A stretch of DNA of 54,884 bases from contig JALSJQ010000036.1 of assembly GCA_026989275.1 (NCBI GenBank), positions 1-54,884 of the forward strand, read 5' to 3'. The stretch is from Albidovulum sp. Its GTDB lineage: Bacteria > Pseudomonadota > Alphaproteobacteria > Rhodobacterales > Rhodobacteraceae. How positions within the stretch are numbered: position 1 is the first letter of the stretch; each line of letters opens with the position of its first letter. Positions 33,814 through 42,008 of this stretch are shown here, one piece after another. The position numbers and the translations under genes were made by a program. The notes beneath the pieces are model-generated. The model made no database searches. It had not been told where the DNA came from and saw nothing but the letters and a program-made list of their open reading frames with translations.

Positions 33814-34124
33814 CTGCTCATCCTGCCTGCGGGAATCACATTAGAGATCGGCGCCGCCCCTGCCCAGTGTTGAGGCAGGCATGGCGCTTCGGCGGCCCGA
33901 GACGAAAGACAGTCATTGCTCATTTTTAGTGCATTCATGGCGCGGAGTCGCGCAATTTTCGGGCATTCCATCGCTGTGGCCGAACCGGCGGCAGGGCTTT
34001 CATTGTCCGAACAGCCGGTGGCGACGAGGTTGATCGTGATTTCCGGGCGGGTCTGCCGGCACGAGCTGCCGGAGCAACGCCCGACCGGAGAGCAATGCGA
34101 CAGGAACAGCGAAGGAACGAACCC
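33814..34124. other. Divergent intergenic region between PBP1A and the ammonium transporter
   Basis: About 310 bases without a gene. A more AT-rich patch (33900-33965, including CTCATTTTTAGTG) could hold promoters for either side. I looked for a sigma-54 type GG-N10-GC element and for an upstream glnK frame and found neither. Confidence 0.4.
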
Positions 34125-35438
34125 ATGCGACTTCCATCCCTCAAGGCACTCTCGGCACTTTCGGCCGTCGGGGCGGCGCTTCTGGCCTCGCCGGCTTCCG
34201 CGGAAACAATGGACAAGGGCGATGTCGCCTGGATGATGGTTTCGACCGTGCTTGTCCTGTTCATGATCCTGCCGGGCGTTGCCCTCTTCTACGGCGGCCT
34301 CGTGCGGACCAAGAACATGCTCTCGGTCCTGATGCAATCGACCGTGATCACCGCTCTCGTGATGGTGATCTGGGTGCTCTACGGTTACTCCTTCGCCTTC
34401 GGCGGCGGAACCAACCCCTTCTGGGGCGGGCTCGGCAAGCTGTTTCTTGCCGGCGTCGGCCCCGATTCGATGGCCGCGACCTTCACGGACGGCGTGGTCA
34501 TCCCCGAATACGTCTTCATCGCCTTCCAGATGACCTTCGCCGCCATCACCGCGGTGCTCGTCATCGGCGGCTTCGCCGAACGCATCAAGTTCGGCGCGGC
34601 TGTGCTGTTCTCGGCCCTCTGGGTGACCTTCGTCTATTTCCCGATCGCCCACATGGTGTGGGACGGTTCGGGCTTCATCATGGGGCTCGGCGCGCTCGAT
34701 TTCGCCGGCGGCACGGTGGTGCACATCAATGCCGGCATCGCCGCGCTGGTGGGCGCTCTGATCATCGGCCCGCGCATCGGTTTCGGCAAGGACATGATGG
34801 CGCCCCATTCGATGACGCTGACCTTCGTCGGCGCGGCCATCCTCTGGTTCGGCTGGTTCGGCTTCAATGCCGGCTCCAACCTCGAGGCCAATGGCGGCGC
34901 GGCCGTCGCCCTCATCAACACCTTCACCGCGACGGCGGGTGCGATCCTCACCTGGTCGCTTGTCGAGAAGATCCTGCGCGGCAAGGCCTCGATGCTGGGC
35001 GCCGCCTCGGGCATGATCGCCGGCCTCGTGGCCGTCACGCCGGCTGCCGGCACGGTCGGACCGGTGGGGGCGATCGTTCTCGGCGCCATCGCCTCGCTCG
35101 GCTGCTACTGGGCCGTGGGGCCGCTGAAGAACAAGCTCGGCTATGACGACAGCCTCGACGTCTTCGGTGTCCACGGCGTGGGCGGCATCATCGGCGCGAT
35201 CGGCACCGGCATCTTCACCGCACCGGCGCTCGGCGGCTTCGGGGGCGACGACTACAGCCTCGTCGGCCAGACGATCGTCCAGATCGAGGCGGTGGCCATC
35301 ACCATCGTCTGGACGGGGGTCGTCTCCTTCATCCTCTACAAGATCGTCGATGCCGTGGTCGGGCTCCGGGTCACGGAGGAGGAGGAGCGCGAAGGGCTCG
35401 ACCTCGCGACCCACGGCGAGAGCGCCTATCACTACTGA
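34125..35438 (+). CDS. amtB: Ammonium transporter (Amt/Rh family)
   Basis: Trimeric inner-membrane ammonium channel, 437 residues. A signal peptide (MRLPSLKALSALSAVGAALL ending SPASAET) is followed by about 11 helices. Family motifs are WMMVSTVLVLFMILPGVALF, YGGLVRTKN, the first pore histidine in FPIAHMVWDGSGFI, DFAGGTVVHINAGIAALVGA and the second in DVFGVHGVGGIIGAIGTG. ATG 34125 has AAGGA eight bases upstream and gives the cleanest signal peptide; an ATG at 34095 would add ten polar residues. Unusually, no glnK regulator gene is next to it. A terminator follows. Confidence 0.95.
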   Translation: MRLPSLKALSALSAVGAALLASPASAETMDKGDVAWMMVSTVLVLFMILPGVALFYGGLVRTKNMLSVLMQSTVITALVMVIWVLYGYSFAFGGGTNPFWGGLGKLFLAGVGPDSMAATFTDGVVIPEYVFIAFQMTFAAITAVLVIGGFAERIKFGAAVLFSALWVTFVYFPIAHMVWDGSGFIMGLGALDFAGGTVVHINAGIAALVGALIIGPRIGFGKDMMAPHSMTLTFVGAAILWFGWFGFNAGSNLEANGGAAVALINTFTATAGAILTWSLVEKILRGKASMLGAASGMIAGLVAVTPAAGTVGPVGAIVLGAIASLGCYWAVGPLKNKLGYDDSLDVFGVHGVGGIIGAIGTGIFTAPALGGFGGDDYSLVGQTIVQIEAVAITIVWTGVVSFILYKIVDAVVGLRVTEEEEREGLDLATHGESAYHY

Positions 35439-35464
35439 TCTTCCGGTCCTCCCGCATGCGCCGG

Positions 35465-35489
35465 AAGCGGGCCCCTCGGGGCCCGCTTT
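35465..35489 (+). terminator. amt terminator
   Basis: AAGCGGGCCC (35465-35474) pairs perfectly with GGGCCCGCTT (35479-35488) around CTCG, followed by T and a pyrimidine-rich tail. Confidence 0.85.
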
Positions 35490-35634
35490 CGCCTGCCTGC
35501 CTTGCCGATGCGGCGGCGCCCGGTCCGGTGGCGCATGATCCGCCGCTTCCGCGATCTTGCGGGGGCGGGTTCTCCCGCCTTTCCTTCCTGCCGCGGGCAG
35601 GCTAGTTTCCCTTCAGTTTGCGAAGGAGACCCAC

Positions 35635-36471
35635 ATGACCTTCATGGATCTGTTCTGGCTGATCTTCCTGCTTTCGGCGTTCCAGCCGGTGATTCAGCAG
35701 CGCATGCTCGAATTCCGCCGCGTGCGGATGATCGCCGATCTCGAGAAGAAGCGCGATTCGCGGGTGATCCTTCTGGTCCACCGCCAGGAGACGATGCGCT
35801 TTCTCGGCTTTCCGCTGGTGAAATACATCGACGTGAACGACTCGGAGGAGGTGCTGCGGGCGATCAAGCTCACCGATGACGATGTGCCGATCGACCTCAT
35901 CCTCCATACGCCGGGCGGGCTTGTTCTGGCCGCCTTGCAGATCGCCCGGGCCGTGCAGGCCCATCCGGCCAAGGTGACGGTGTTCGTGCCCCATTACGCC
36001 ATGTCGGGCGGCACGCTGATCGCGCTGGCGGCCGACGAGATCGTGATGAACGACCATGCCGTGCTCGGACCGGTCGATCCCCAGCTCGGGCAGATGCCGG
36101 CGGCCTCGATCCTCACGGTGGAGGAGAAGAAGCCGGTCGAGAAGATCGACGATCAGACGCTGATCATGGCGGATGTCGGGCGCAAGGCGATCCATCAGGT
36201 GCGCGAAGCGGTCAAGAAGCTGCTCTCGGGGCGGATGTCGGTGCAGAAGGCGGCGGCGGTTGCCGACAAGCTCGCCACCGGCACCTGGACCCATGACTAC
36301 CCGATCTCCCACGAGGAGGCGAAGGAGATGGGGCTGCCGGTCTCCACCGACATGCCGGAAGAGGTGCTGGAACTGATGGCGCTCTATCCCCAGCCGGTGC
36401 GCCAGCAGATGGGCGGGGTCGAATATCTGCCGATCCCGCGCGAGCGCAAGGGCGTGAACGGCAAACACTGA
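35635..36471 (+). CDS. Membrane-anchored Clp-fold serine protease (SDH/SppA-like)
   Basis: A 278-residue protein of the serine dehydrogenase proteinase (Clp/crotonase fold) family. A hydrophobic N-terminus (FMDLFWLIFLLSAFQPVIQQ) probably anchors it. The oxyanion segment is LILHTPGGLVLAALQIAR, and the likely nucleophile serine is in YAMSGGTLIALAADEIVM, followed by NDHAVLGPVDPQLGQ. This matches SppA-type peptidases. GAAGGAGA is seven bases before ATG 35635, and an upstream in-frame extension lacks signal. Targets in the envelope are unknown; signal-peptide or membrane-protein turnover is an inference. Confidence 0.85.
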   Translation: MTFMDLFWLIFLLSAFQPVIQQRMLEFRRVRMIADLEKKRDSRVILLVHRQETMRFLGFPLVKYIDVNDSEEVLRAIKLTDDDVPIDLILHTPGGLVLAALQIARAVQAHPAKVTVFVPHYAMSGGTLIALAADEIVMNDHAVLGPVDPQLGQMPAASILTVEEKKPVEKIDDQTLIMADVGRKAIHQVREAVKKLLSGRMSVQKAAAVADKLATGTWTHDYPISHEEAKEMGLPVSTDMPEEVLELMALYPQPVRQQMGGVEYLPIPRERKGVNGKH

Positions 36472-36493
36472 AGCCTTTTCGGGGCGGAACGGG

Positions 36494-36519
36494 GAAGGGC
36501 GCTCCGCGGAGCGCCCTTC
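36494..36519. terminator. Bidirectional terminator between convergent genes
   Basis: GAAGGGCGCTC (36494-36504) and GAGCGCCCTTC (36509-36519) form a perfect 11-base stem with loop CGCG. It serves the Clp-fold protease gene on plus and the ArsR-type gene on minus. Confidence 0.85.
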
Positions 36520-36543
36520 ATCCTGCCGGCAGGCTCGGAAAGG

Positions 36544-36918
36544 TCATTCCAGGCTCGCGATCATCATCACCGGCAGGGTGAGTATCAGCGCCGCCTGGGC
36601 GAACCACTGGCGGAGCTCATCGAAGATGTCCTTGCGGACCGAATAGAGTCGCCGTTGCCGATCCACGCGCTGACGGACGAGCCCGGCTTCGCGCAGGATC
36701 CGCAGATGACGGGAAATCGCGGGGGGAGAGATGTCGGCCACGTCGAGGAGCGCGCCGACAGGCATCTCGCCCTTCTCCAGGAGCCGGCCGATGATCGCAA
36801 GGCGCGTCCTGTCGCCGAGCGCGGCAAAGATCTTCGGCAGATCGAGCCTCGCCGTCTTTCTTTCGATCAGCCGGCGGGATTCGCGGGAGCGGGGCGGAAT
36901 GTTCTGATCGGTTCTCAT
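36544..36918 (-). CDS. ArsR/SmtB-type transcriptional regulator lacking cysteines
   Basis: A 124-residue winged-helix regulator. ARLDLPKIFAALGDRTRLAI and IGRLLEKGEMPVGALLDV lead into the recognition helix SPPAISRHLRILREAGLV and the wing VRQRVDRQRRLYSVR. The protein has no cysteine and only one histidine, so it is not a canonical metal or arsenic sensor. It ends with a hydrophobic segment AQAALILTLPVMMIASLE, which is unusual for the family and may be a dimer or membrane contact. A perfect palindrome lies 31 bases upstream of the start and may be its operator. No obvious target gene is adjacent, so it may be autoregulated. Confidence 0.85.
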   Translation of the reverse strand: MRTDQNIPPRSRESRRLIERKTARLDLPKIFAALGDRTRLAIIGRLLEKGEMPVGALLDVADISPPAISRHLRILREAGLVRQRVDRQRRLYSVRKDIFDELRQWFAQAALILTLPVMMIASLE

Positions 36919-36948
36919 GGGTAATGCCTCTTGCTACGGATAAATGAT

Positions 36949-36958
36949 GCAAATTTGC
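36949..36958. promoter_or_regulatory. Palindromic candidate operator of the ArsR-type regulator
   Basis: GCAAATTTGC is a perfect ten-base palindrome in an AT-rich patch (36931-36976), 31-40 bases upstream of the regulator start. ArsR-family operators are typically palindromes of this AT-rich kind placed over the promoter. Confidence 0.5.
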
Positions 36959-37386
36959 GCAATTATCTAAATAGGAGTCGGTCGCCGGGTCAAGTCCCGG
37001 ACAGCATTTCTCACCACCGCTTTTTCCTGGGACAGCTCGCCTGACAGGAATATGAGGTTCTTCCGTGGCCTACACAATCTCAAGGCGTTGAAAAACTCGA
37101 GAATCAATCGCCAGTTTCGCAGTCTCGCGAAGGCTTATCTTCTATGAGGCGATGTCGTTCACGGGCGCTATCGCTCATGGGGTCTTCCCGCGCGCGAATC
37201 GGTCGCGTGGAAAGCGGATGTCACCATTTTCCGACGAAACCGTTTCAGCATCCGCCATCGCGCGTGGCCCGTTTTCCCGAGTGCAATCCCGGGTGATTCG
37301 GCTGCTGCCGGAGGGCGCCGCCACTCCTGCCGCTTGCGGGATGTGCGTTCGGGCAGGCGGCCCGCCCCGTGGCATGGACGACGGGC
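36959..37386. other. Gene-free stretch upstream of the ArsR-type gene
   Basis: About 430 bases that are more AT-rich than neighbouring DNA between 36960 and 37150, with no convincing coding frame or RNA. The kinase gene on the minus strand ends at its right edge. Short frames here lack ribosome binding sites. Confidence 0.4.
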
Positions 37387-38382
37387 TCAGATCAGCCCGG
37401 CCTCGGAGAAGAGACGTGCGAGATCGACCTCGGGCCGGGCGCCGATATGGCCGATGATCTCGGCGGCGGCGATGTTGCCCATGCGTGCGGCGGTGGCGCT
37501 GTCATGGCCGTGGGTGAACCCCCAGAGGAAACCGGCGGCAAAGAGATCGCCGGCGCCGGTCGCGTCCACCACGCGGGCCGGCCGGGTCGGCACATGGGTG
37601 AAAGCCCCGTCCTCGATCACATAGGCGCCCTTGTCCGAATCGGTGACCACGAGGATCCCGACATCCTGCCCGCCCCGGGCAAGGGCCTCGTCGAGGCTGT
37701 CGGTCTCGTAGAGCGAGAGGATCTCGTCGCGATTGCAGAACAGAAGATCGACATCGCGGCGGATCATGGCGAGGAAGGCGGCGCGGTGGCGATCGACGCA
37801 GAAAGGGTCGGAGAGGGTGAGCGAAACCTTCCCCCCGGCCCCTTTCGCGGCCCGGATCGCCTTGTCGAAGGCCTCGTGGTTCTCGGGGCCGTCGAAGCGG
37901 TAGCCCTCGAGATAGATCCATTCGGCATCGGCCATCATCGCCTCGTCGATGTCGCCGGGGCACAGATGCTCGGAAACGCCGAGATAGGTGTTCATGGTGC
38001 GCTCCCCGTCGGGCGTGACCAGCACCATGCAGCGGCCGGTCTCCTCGGCCGTGTCGGCCGGGGCGGCCGGCGTCTCGTAGACCGCGCCCTGGGCCCGCAG
38101 ATCATGGGCGAAGATGCGGCCGAACTGGTCGTCCCGCACCTTGCCGACATAGGCGGTGCGCCCGCCGAGGGCGGCGATGCCGGCGATGGTGTTGGCCGCC
38201 GAGCCGCCCGAGATCTCCCGCGCCGGGCCCATGCGTTCGTAGATCGCGCTGGCCCGCCCGCGATCGACCAGCTGCATCACTCCCTTGATGACGTCGATCT
38301 CCTCGAGAAAGGCGTCATCCACATGGCAGAGAATGTCGACAAGGGCGTTGCCGATGCCGACCACCTGAAAGCGCTTCGTCAT
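37387..38382 (-). CDS. PfkB-family carbohydrate kinase, probably adenosine kinase
   Basis: A 331-residue ribokinase-fold enzyme. It begins MTKRFQVVGIGNALVDILCH and has the first PfkB signature region GGSAANTIAGIAALGGRTAY with VGKVRDDQFG. The second signature is ARVVDATGAGDLFAAGFLWG, containing the anion hole and catalytic Asp. FCNRDEILSLY is the N-x-x-E motif. Sequence flavour (GNALVDI, YLEGY) resembles adenosine kinase-like members common in alphaproteobacteria. It overlaps nth by four bases (ATGA) and is downstream of it. Confidence 0.88.
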   Translation of the reverse strand: MTKRFQVVGIGNALVDILCHVDDAFLEEIDVIKGVMQLVDRGRASAIYERMGPAREISGGSAANTIAGIAALGGRTAYVGKVRDDQFGRIFAHDLRAQGAVYETPAAPADTAEETGRCMVLVTPDGERTMNTYLGVSEHLCPGDIDEAMMADAEWIYLEGYRFDGPENHEAFDKAIRAAKGAGGKVSLTLSDPFCVDRHRAAFLAMIRRDVDLLFCNRDEILSLYETDSLDEALARGGQDVGILVVTDSDKGAYVIEDGAFTHVPTRPARVVDATGAGDLFAAGFLWGFTHGHDSATAARMGNIAAAEIIGHIGARPEVDLARLFSEAGLI

Positions 38383-39032
38383 GTCGTCTTGTCCGGATAG
38401 AGGCACAGATCGCGGATGAGGCATCGGGGGCAGTCCGGCTTGCGCGCCTTGCAGACATAGCGCCCGTGCAGGATCAGCCAGTGATGGGAATGGGTCTGGA
38501 ACTCGATCGGCACCCGGTCCTCGAGCCCGCGTTCGACATCGATCGGTTCCCCGCCCGGTGCGATGCCGGTGCGGTTGGCGACGCGAAAGATATGGGTATC
38601 GACCGGCTGCGCCGGATAGCCGAAGGCGACATTGAGCACGACATTCGCCGTCTTGCGCCCCACCCCGGGCAGGGCGGTGAGTGCCTCGCGCGAGGTCGGC
38701 AGCCGGCCGCCATGCTCCTCGACCAGGATCTTGGAGAGCCGGATGACGTTCTTCGCCTTCTGGCGAAAGAAACCGAGACTTCTGACGTGCTCGACCAGCC
38801 CCTCCTCGCCGAGAGCGAGCATCTTCTCGGGCGTGTCGGCGATCGCGAAAAGACGCTTCGTCGCCTTGTTGACGCCGACGTCGGTCGCCTGGGCCGAGAG
38901 CACGACCGCCACCAGAAGGGTGAACTCGTTGGTGTATTCGAGCTCGGTCTTCGGGCATGGATTGGCGGCCCGGAAACGGGTAAAGATTTCCCTGAGGGCC
39001 GGGTAGCCGAGCTTTTGCGGTGCGCGTGCCAT
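38379..39032 (-). CDS. nth: Endonuclease III
   Basis: DNA glycosylase/AP lyase for oxidised pyrimidines, 217 residues. The helix-hairpin-helix LTALPGVGRKTANVVLNVAF contains the catalytic lysine, and FGYPAQPVDTHIFRVANRTG contains the catalytic Asp. The C-terminal 4Fe-4S loop has cysteines in CKARKPDC, then CLIRDLC, spaced C-x6-C-x2-C-x5-C. It starts 66 bases from the divergent alkyltransferase gene, so two repair genes share one intergenic region. Confidence 0.95.
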   Translation of the reverse strand: MARAPQKLGYPALREIFTRFRAANPCPKTELEYTNEFTLLVAVVLSAQATDVGVNKATKRLFAIADTPEKMLALGEEGLVEHVRSLGFFRQKAKNVIRLSKILVEEHGGRLPTSREALTALPGVGRKTANVVLNVAFGYPAQPVDTHIFRVANRTGIAPGGEPIDVERGLEDRVPIEFQTHSHHWLILHGRYVCKARKPDCPRCLIRDLCLYPDKTT

Positions 39033-39098
39033 GGGCCTTCCTTAAGGGGCGGCGTTGATGGCTGCAAGCCGTGCACCGCGCCCCGCTGGAGAGAGAGC

Positions 39099-39647
39099 AT
39101 GGGAACGGAAGAGCCCGCAGGGATAGCGCTCCTGGGACGGCGCGGCGTCATCGTCGGCGAATGCGAAACGTGGCAGGGGCTGCTTCTGGTCGAAGATGTG
39201 CGGACCGATTGCGGCCCGATGCTCGCGGCCGGCAGCGGGAAAGGGGTCGCGGCGCTCCTGCCGCTGCATGCGGGAGAAGAGGCCGCGCAGGCCGATCTGG
39301 CGCAACGCTGGCCCGCGGCCCGTTTCGCACCTGCCGGAGGAAGGCTGGCTGCCCTGCTCGGAGCCGATCCGGTGCCGCTCGTTCTCGTCGGGACCGGTTT
39401 TCAACGTGCGGTCTGGCGGGCGCTTCTGGACATCGCGACAGGCGAGCGCACGAATTATGCCGCCCTTGCCGCCGCCATCGGCCGGCCGCGGGCGGTGCGG
39501 GCGGTGGGCACGGCCGTCGGCCGCAACCCGCTGGCGGTGCTCGTGCCCTGTCATCGCGTGGCGAGATCGGATGGCGGGCCGGGCGGATATCGCTGGGGGC
39601 TCGACATGAAGGCGCGCCTGCTCGCCCGCGAAGCCCCGCCGGCGTGA
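39099..39647 (+). CDS. Methylated-DNA-protein cysteine methyltransferase
   Basis: Suicide alkyltransferase that removes O6-alkyl groups from guanine, 182 residues. Active-site cysteine lies in the motif AVLVPCHRVARSDG, preceded by the helix-turn-helix segment GFQRAVWRALLDIATGERTN and YAALAAAIGRPRAVRAVGTA. The C-terminal RWGLDMKARLLARE is typical. The N-terminal domain resembles that of Ada's C-terminal half, but no AraC-type regulatory domain is present. Start ATG 39099 is preceded by GGAGAGAG. Confidence 0.9.
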   Translation: MGTEEPAGIALLGRRGVIVGECETWQGLLLVEDVRTDCGPMLAAGSGKGVAALLPLHAGEEAAQADLAQRWPAARFAPAGGRLAALLGADPVPLVLVGTGFQRAVWRALLDIATGERTNYAALAAAIGRPRAVRAVGTAVGRNPLAVLVPCHRVARSDGGPGGYRWGLDMKARLLAREAPPA

Positions 39648-39815
39648 GGAGGCGCGGCGCCCGGAGAGAGGGCCGGCCGCCCCCGGCACGGCCTGCCGAC
39701 CATCGCCGCCCGGGCTGCTCCGCCTGCCAGGTGCCGGGGTCACGGAGGCGGCTCCCCCTGCCGCCGCTCCCGCGCGGCAGGATCCGGCCGCTTTCCTCCT
39801 CTCCGAACCCTCCCC

Positions 39816-39844
39816 CTGTCAAAACCGCTCGTGGTGCCTATATT
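39816..39844 (+). promoter_or_regulatory. Promoter of the OmpA-lipoprotein gene
   Basis: CTGTCA (39816-39821), 17-base spacer, TATATT (39839-39844), 57 bases before the ATG. The wider blocks CCCTGTCA and CCTATATTG are identical to those before hslO with the same spacing. Confidence 0.55.
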
Positions 39845-39901
39845 GATGCCGAAGAACGCTCCCGAAGACGGAGCGGCAGTTTCGAGGCGAAGGAGGCAGG
39901 C

Positions 39902-40552
39902 ATGGGCATGTCACGGATCACCGCCGCCGCCATGGCCGCTGCACTGGGGCTTTCGGGCTGCGTCGAGACTACCGGCGCACCCCCTTCGAAGGAGCGGCAG
40001 GGCGCGGTTGCCGGGGCCATCATCGGCGGTTTCTACGGGCTGACGCGCAAGGGCGGCAACAGCCTGCTCAAGGGCGCCGTCGGAGCGACGATCGGCGCGG
40101 CCGTCGGCGGCGCCATCGGCCATTATCTCGACAGCATGGAGAGCGATCTGCGCCGCCGGGTGACGGACGACCGGGTGCAGATCAGCCGCAGCAATGACGC
40201 CGTCACCATCACCATGCCGAATGCGCTGCTCTTTCCGACGGGCTCGGCCGAGGTCGGCCCCGAAATGCGCCAGGCACTGGCCGGGATCGCCGATCACCTC
40301 GCGGCCTATCCCGACACGACGGTGGATGTGATCGGTCACACGGACAATGTGGGTGATGCCGCCTACAACATGGAACTTTCGCGCCGGAGGGCCGAGAATG
40401 TCGCTCTCGAGCTGGCCCGGCTCGGCGTCGATCCCGACCGGATCCGCGCCTACGGCCGCGGCGAAGACGACCCCGTCGCCTCGAACCTGACCGAGGAAGG
40501 CCGGGCGCGCAATCGCCGCGTCGAGATCGTCATCCGGCCGCGGCAGGGCTGA
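39902..40552 (+). CDS. OmpA-family lipoprotein (Pal/YiaD-like)
   Basis: Outer-membrane lipoprotein of 216 residues. The signal peptide ends at the lipobox LGLSGC, so Cys 20 is the likely lipidated residue. A glycine-rich hydrophobic segment (AGAIIGGFYGLTRKGG and AVGATIGAAVGGAIGHYLD) resembles glycine-zipper repeats. The C-terminal half is an OmpA-like peptidoglycan-binding domain: VDVIGHTDNVGDAAYNMELS, RRRAENVALEL and the NRRVEIVI end. Architecture matches YiaD. It anchors the outer membrane to the wall and may be stress-induced, given the promoter shared with hslO. Confidence 0.92.
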   Translation: MGMSRITAAAMAAALGLSGCVETTGAPPSKERQGAVAGAIIGGFYGLTRKGGNSLLKGAVGATIGAAVGGAIGHYLDSMESDLRRRVTDDRVQISRSNDAVTITMPNALLFPTGSAEVGPEMRQALAGIADHLAAYPDTTVDVIGHTDNVGDAAYNMELSRRRAENVALELARLGVDPDRIRAYGRGEDDPVASNLTEEGRARNRRVEIVIRPRQG

Positions 40553-40719
40553 GAGCGGCGCCCCCGCTCTCGCCCCGATGGGCATGAAGAAGGCCGACCC
40601 TTCCTTCATCGCGGAAAGAAGCAGGCGGCCCGTCCGGGTTGAGTCACGAAAGGCAAGGCACTGCGCTGCGGGGCGATCACGCGGCGATGCCCGTGCGCGC
40701 CCTTGCCGCCGAAAGACGA

Positions 40720-40743
40720 GGCCCCGCCCCGGAGGGCGGGGCC
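40720..40743. terminator. Strong hairpin between convergent transcripts
   Basis: GGCCCCGCCC (40720-40729) pairs perfectly with GGGCGGGGCC (40734-40743) around CGGA. There is no T tract, so it may stop transcription weakly or act with Rho; it marks the end of the 48.7-40.8 kb minus operon. Confidence 0.65.
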
Positions 40744-40813
40744 GCGCCGCGCCCTGCCCCGCAACAAGAGGTGGCGAAAACGGAAGGCGGCAAAGGCACC
40801 CGCCCGCTCCGCG

Positions 40814-41965
40814 CTACATCGCCGCCTCGAAAAGGGCGCGCGTGTTTTCGGGCGTCATCTCGACCGGGTTGCCGCCGCAGGAAGGATCGGCCAGCGCCGC
40901 TTCGGTCAGGGCGTCGAGATCCTCCGGCCTCACGCCGAGCGCGGCGAGCCCCTCGGGAATGCCGAGGGCGGCGTTGAGGGCGCGGACATGCGCGAGAAAG
41001 CCCTCGAAGCCGCTCTCGATGCCGAGATAGGCGGCGGCACGGGCGATCCGCTCTTCGATCGCCGGACGGTTGAATTCGAGCACGGCCGGCATCACCACCG
41101 CGTTGGTGGTGCCGTGATGGGTGCCGTAGCGGGCACCCACCGGGTGCGACAGCGCATGGATGGCGCCGAGCCCTTTCTGGAAGGCCACCGCGCCCATCAT
41201 CGCGGCGCTCATCATGTGGCCGCGGGCGACGAGATCCCCGGGATCCGCCATCACCTTCGGCAGGTTCTCGAGCACGAGCCGCATCCCCTCGAGGGCAATG
41301 CCCTGGCTCATCGGGTGATAATGGGGCGAGGAGTAGGCTTCGAGATTGTGGGCCAGGGCGTCCATGCCGGTGCCGGCGGTGATTGCGGGCGGCATGCCGA
41401 CGGTCAGTGCCGGATCGGCGATCACCACCTTCGGCAGCATGTCGGGGTGGAAGATGATCTTCTTCGTGTGATCGCGGGTATTGGTCAGAACGCCCGCCCG
41501 GCCCACTTCCGACCCGGTGCCGGCGGTGGTCGGCACGGCGACGACGGGGGCGATGCCGGCCCTGTCGGCCCGGGTCCACCAGTCATCGACATCCTCGAAA
41601 TCCCAGACCGGCCGGCTCTGGCCCGACATGAAGGCCACGAGCTTGCCGAGATCGAGCGCCGAACCGCCGCCGAAGGCGATCACCCCGTCATGCCCGCCTT
41701 CGCGGAAGGCGGCGAGGCCGGTGGCGAGATTGGCCTCGTTCGGGTTCGGGTCCACCTTGCTGAAGGTGGCATGGGGAATGCCGGCGCCGTCGAGCACCTC
41801 CTGCGCCTCGGCCGTGATCGGCAGGGCGGCAAGGGCGCGGTCGGTGACGAGCAGCGGGCGGGTGATGCCGGCTTCGGCCAGGGCGTCGGGCAATTCCTTC
41901 AATCGGCCGGCCCCGAAGCGGATCGCGGTCGGATAGGACCAGTTGGCATGTGGCGTGGTGGTCAT
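40814..41965 (-). CDS. Iron-dependent (group III) alcohol dehydrogenase
   Basis: A 383-residue NAD-dependent alcohol dehydrogenase. The nucleotide loop is FGGGSALDLGKLVAF with VPTTAGTGSEVGRAGVLTN. Metal ligands are visible in AGTGMDALAHNLEAY (Asp and His), HALSHPVGARYG and THHGTTNAV (two further His). It is the last gene of the minus operon. Together with the aldehyde dehydrogenase just upstream it can take an alcohol to an acid. Start 41965 gives MTTTPHANWSYPTAIRFGAG; an ATG six codons earlier is possible. Confidence 0.92.
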   Translation of the reverse strand: MTTTPHANWSYPTAIRFGAGRLKELPDALAEAGITRPLLVTDRALAALPITAEAQEVLDGAGIPHATFSKVDPNPNEANLATGLAAFREGGHDGVIAFGGGSALDLGKLVAFMSGQSRPVWDFEDVDDWWTRADRAGIAPVVAVPTTAGTGSEVGRAGVLTNTRDHTKKIIFHPDMLPKVVIADPALTVGMPPAITAGTGMDALAHNLEAYSSPHYHPMSQGIALEGMRLVLENLPKVMADPGDLVARGHMMSAAMMGAVAFQKGLGAIHALSHPVGARYGTHHGTTNAVVMPAVLEFNRPAIEERIARAAAYLGIESGFEGFLAHVRALNAALGIPEGLAALGVRPEDLDALTEAALADPSCGGNPVEMTPENTRALFEAAM

Positions 41966-42008
41966 GTCAGCCCCCGTTGGCAAGATGGTCGTGCAGGGTG
42001 CGCACGGA

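Noticed and set aside
33840-34094. Sigma-54 promoter for the ammonium transporter
   Set aside because: GGCACGAGCTGC (34058 region) looked similar but the GG to GC spacing is wrong (8 instead of 10).
36544-36600. Frameshift producing the hydrophobic tail of the ArsR-type protein
   Set aside because: The other two frames do not continue as a known ArsR C-terminus, so the tail seems genuine.
37152-37457. Small plus-strand gene after the ArsR region
   Set aside because: No ribosome binding site or similarity, and it overlaps the end of the kinase gene on the other strand.
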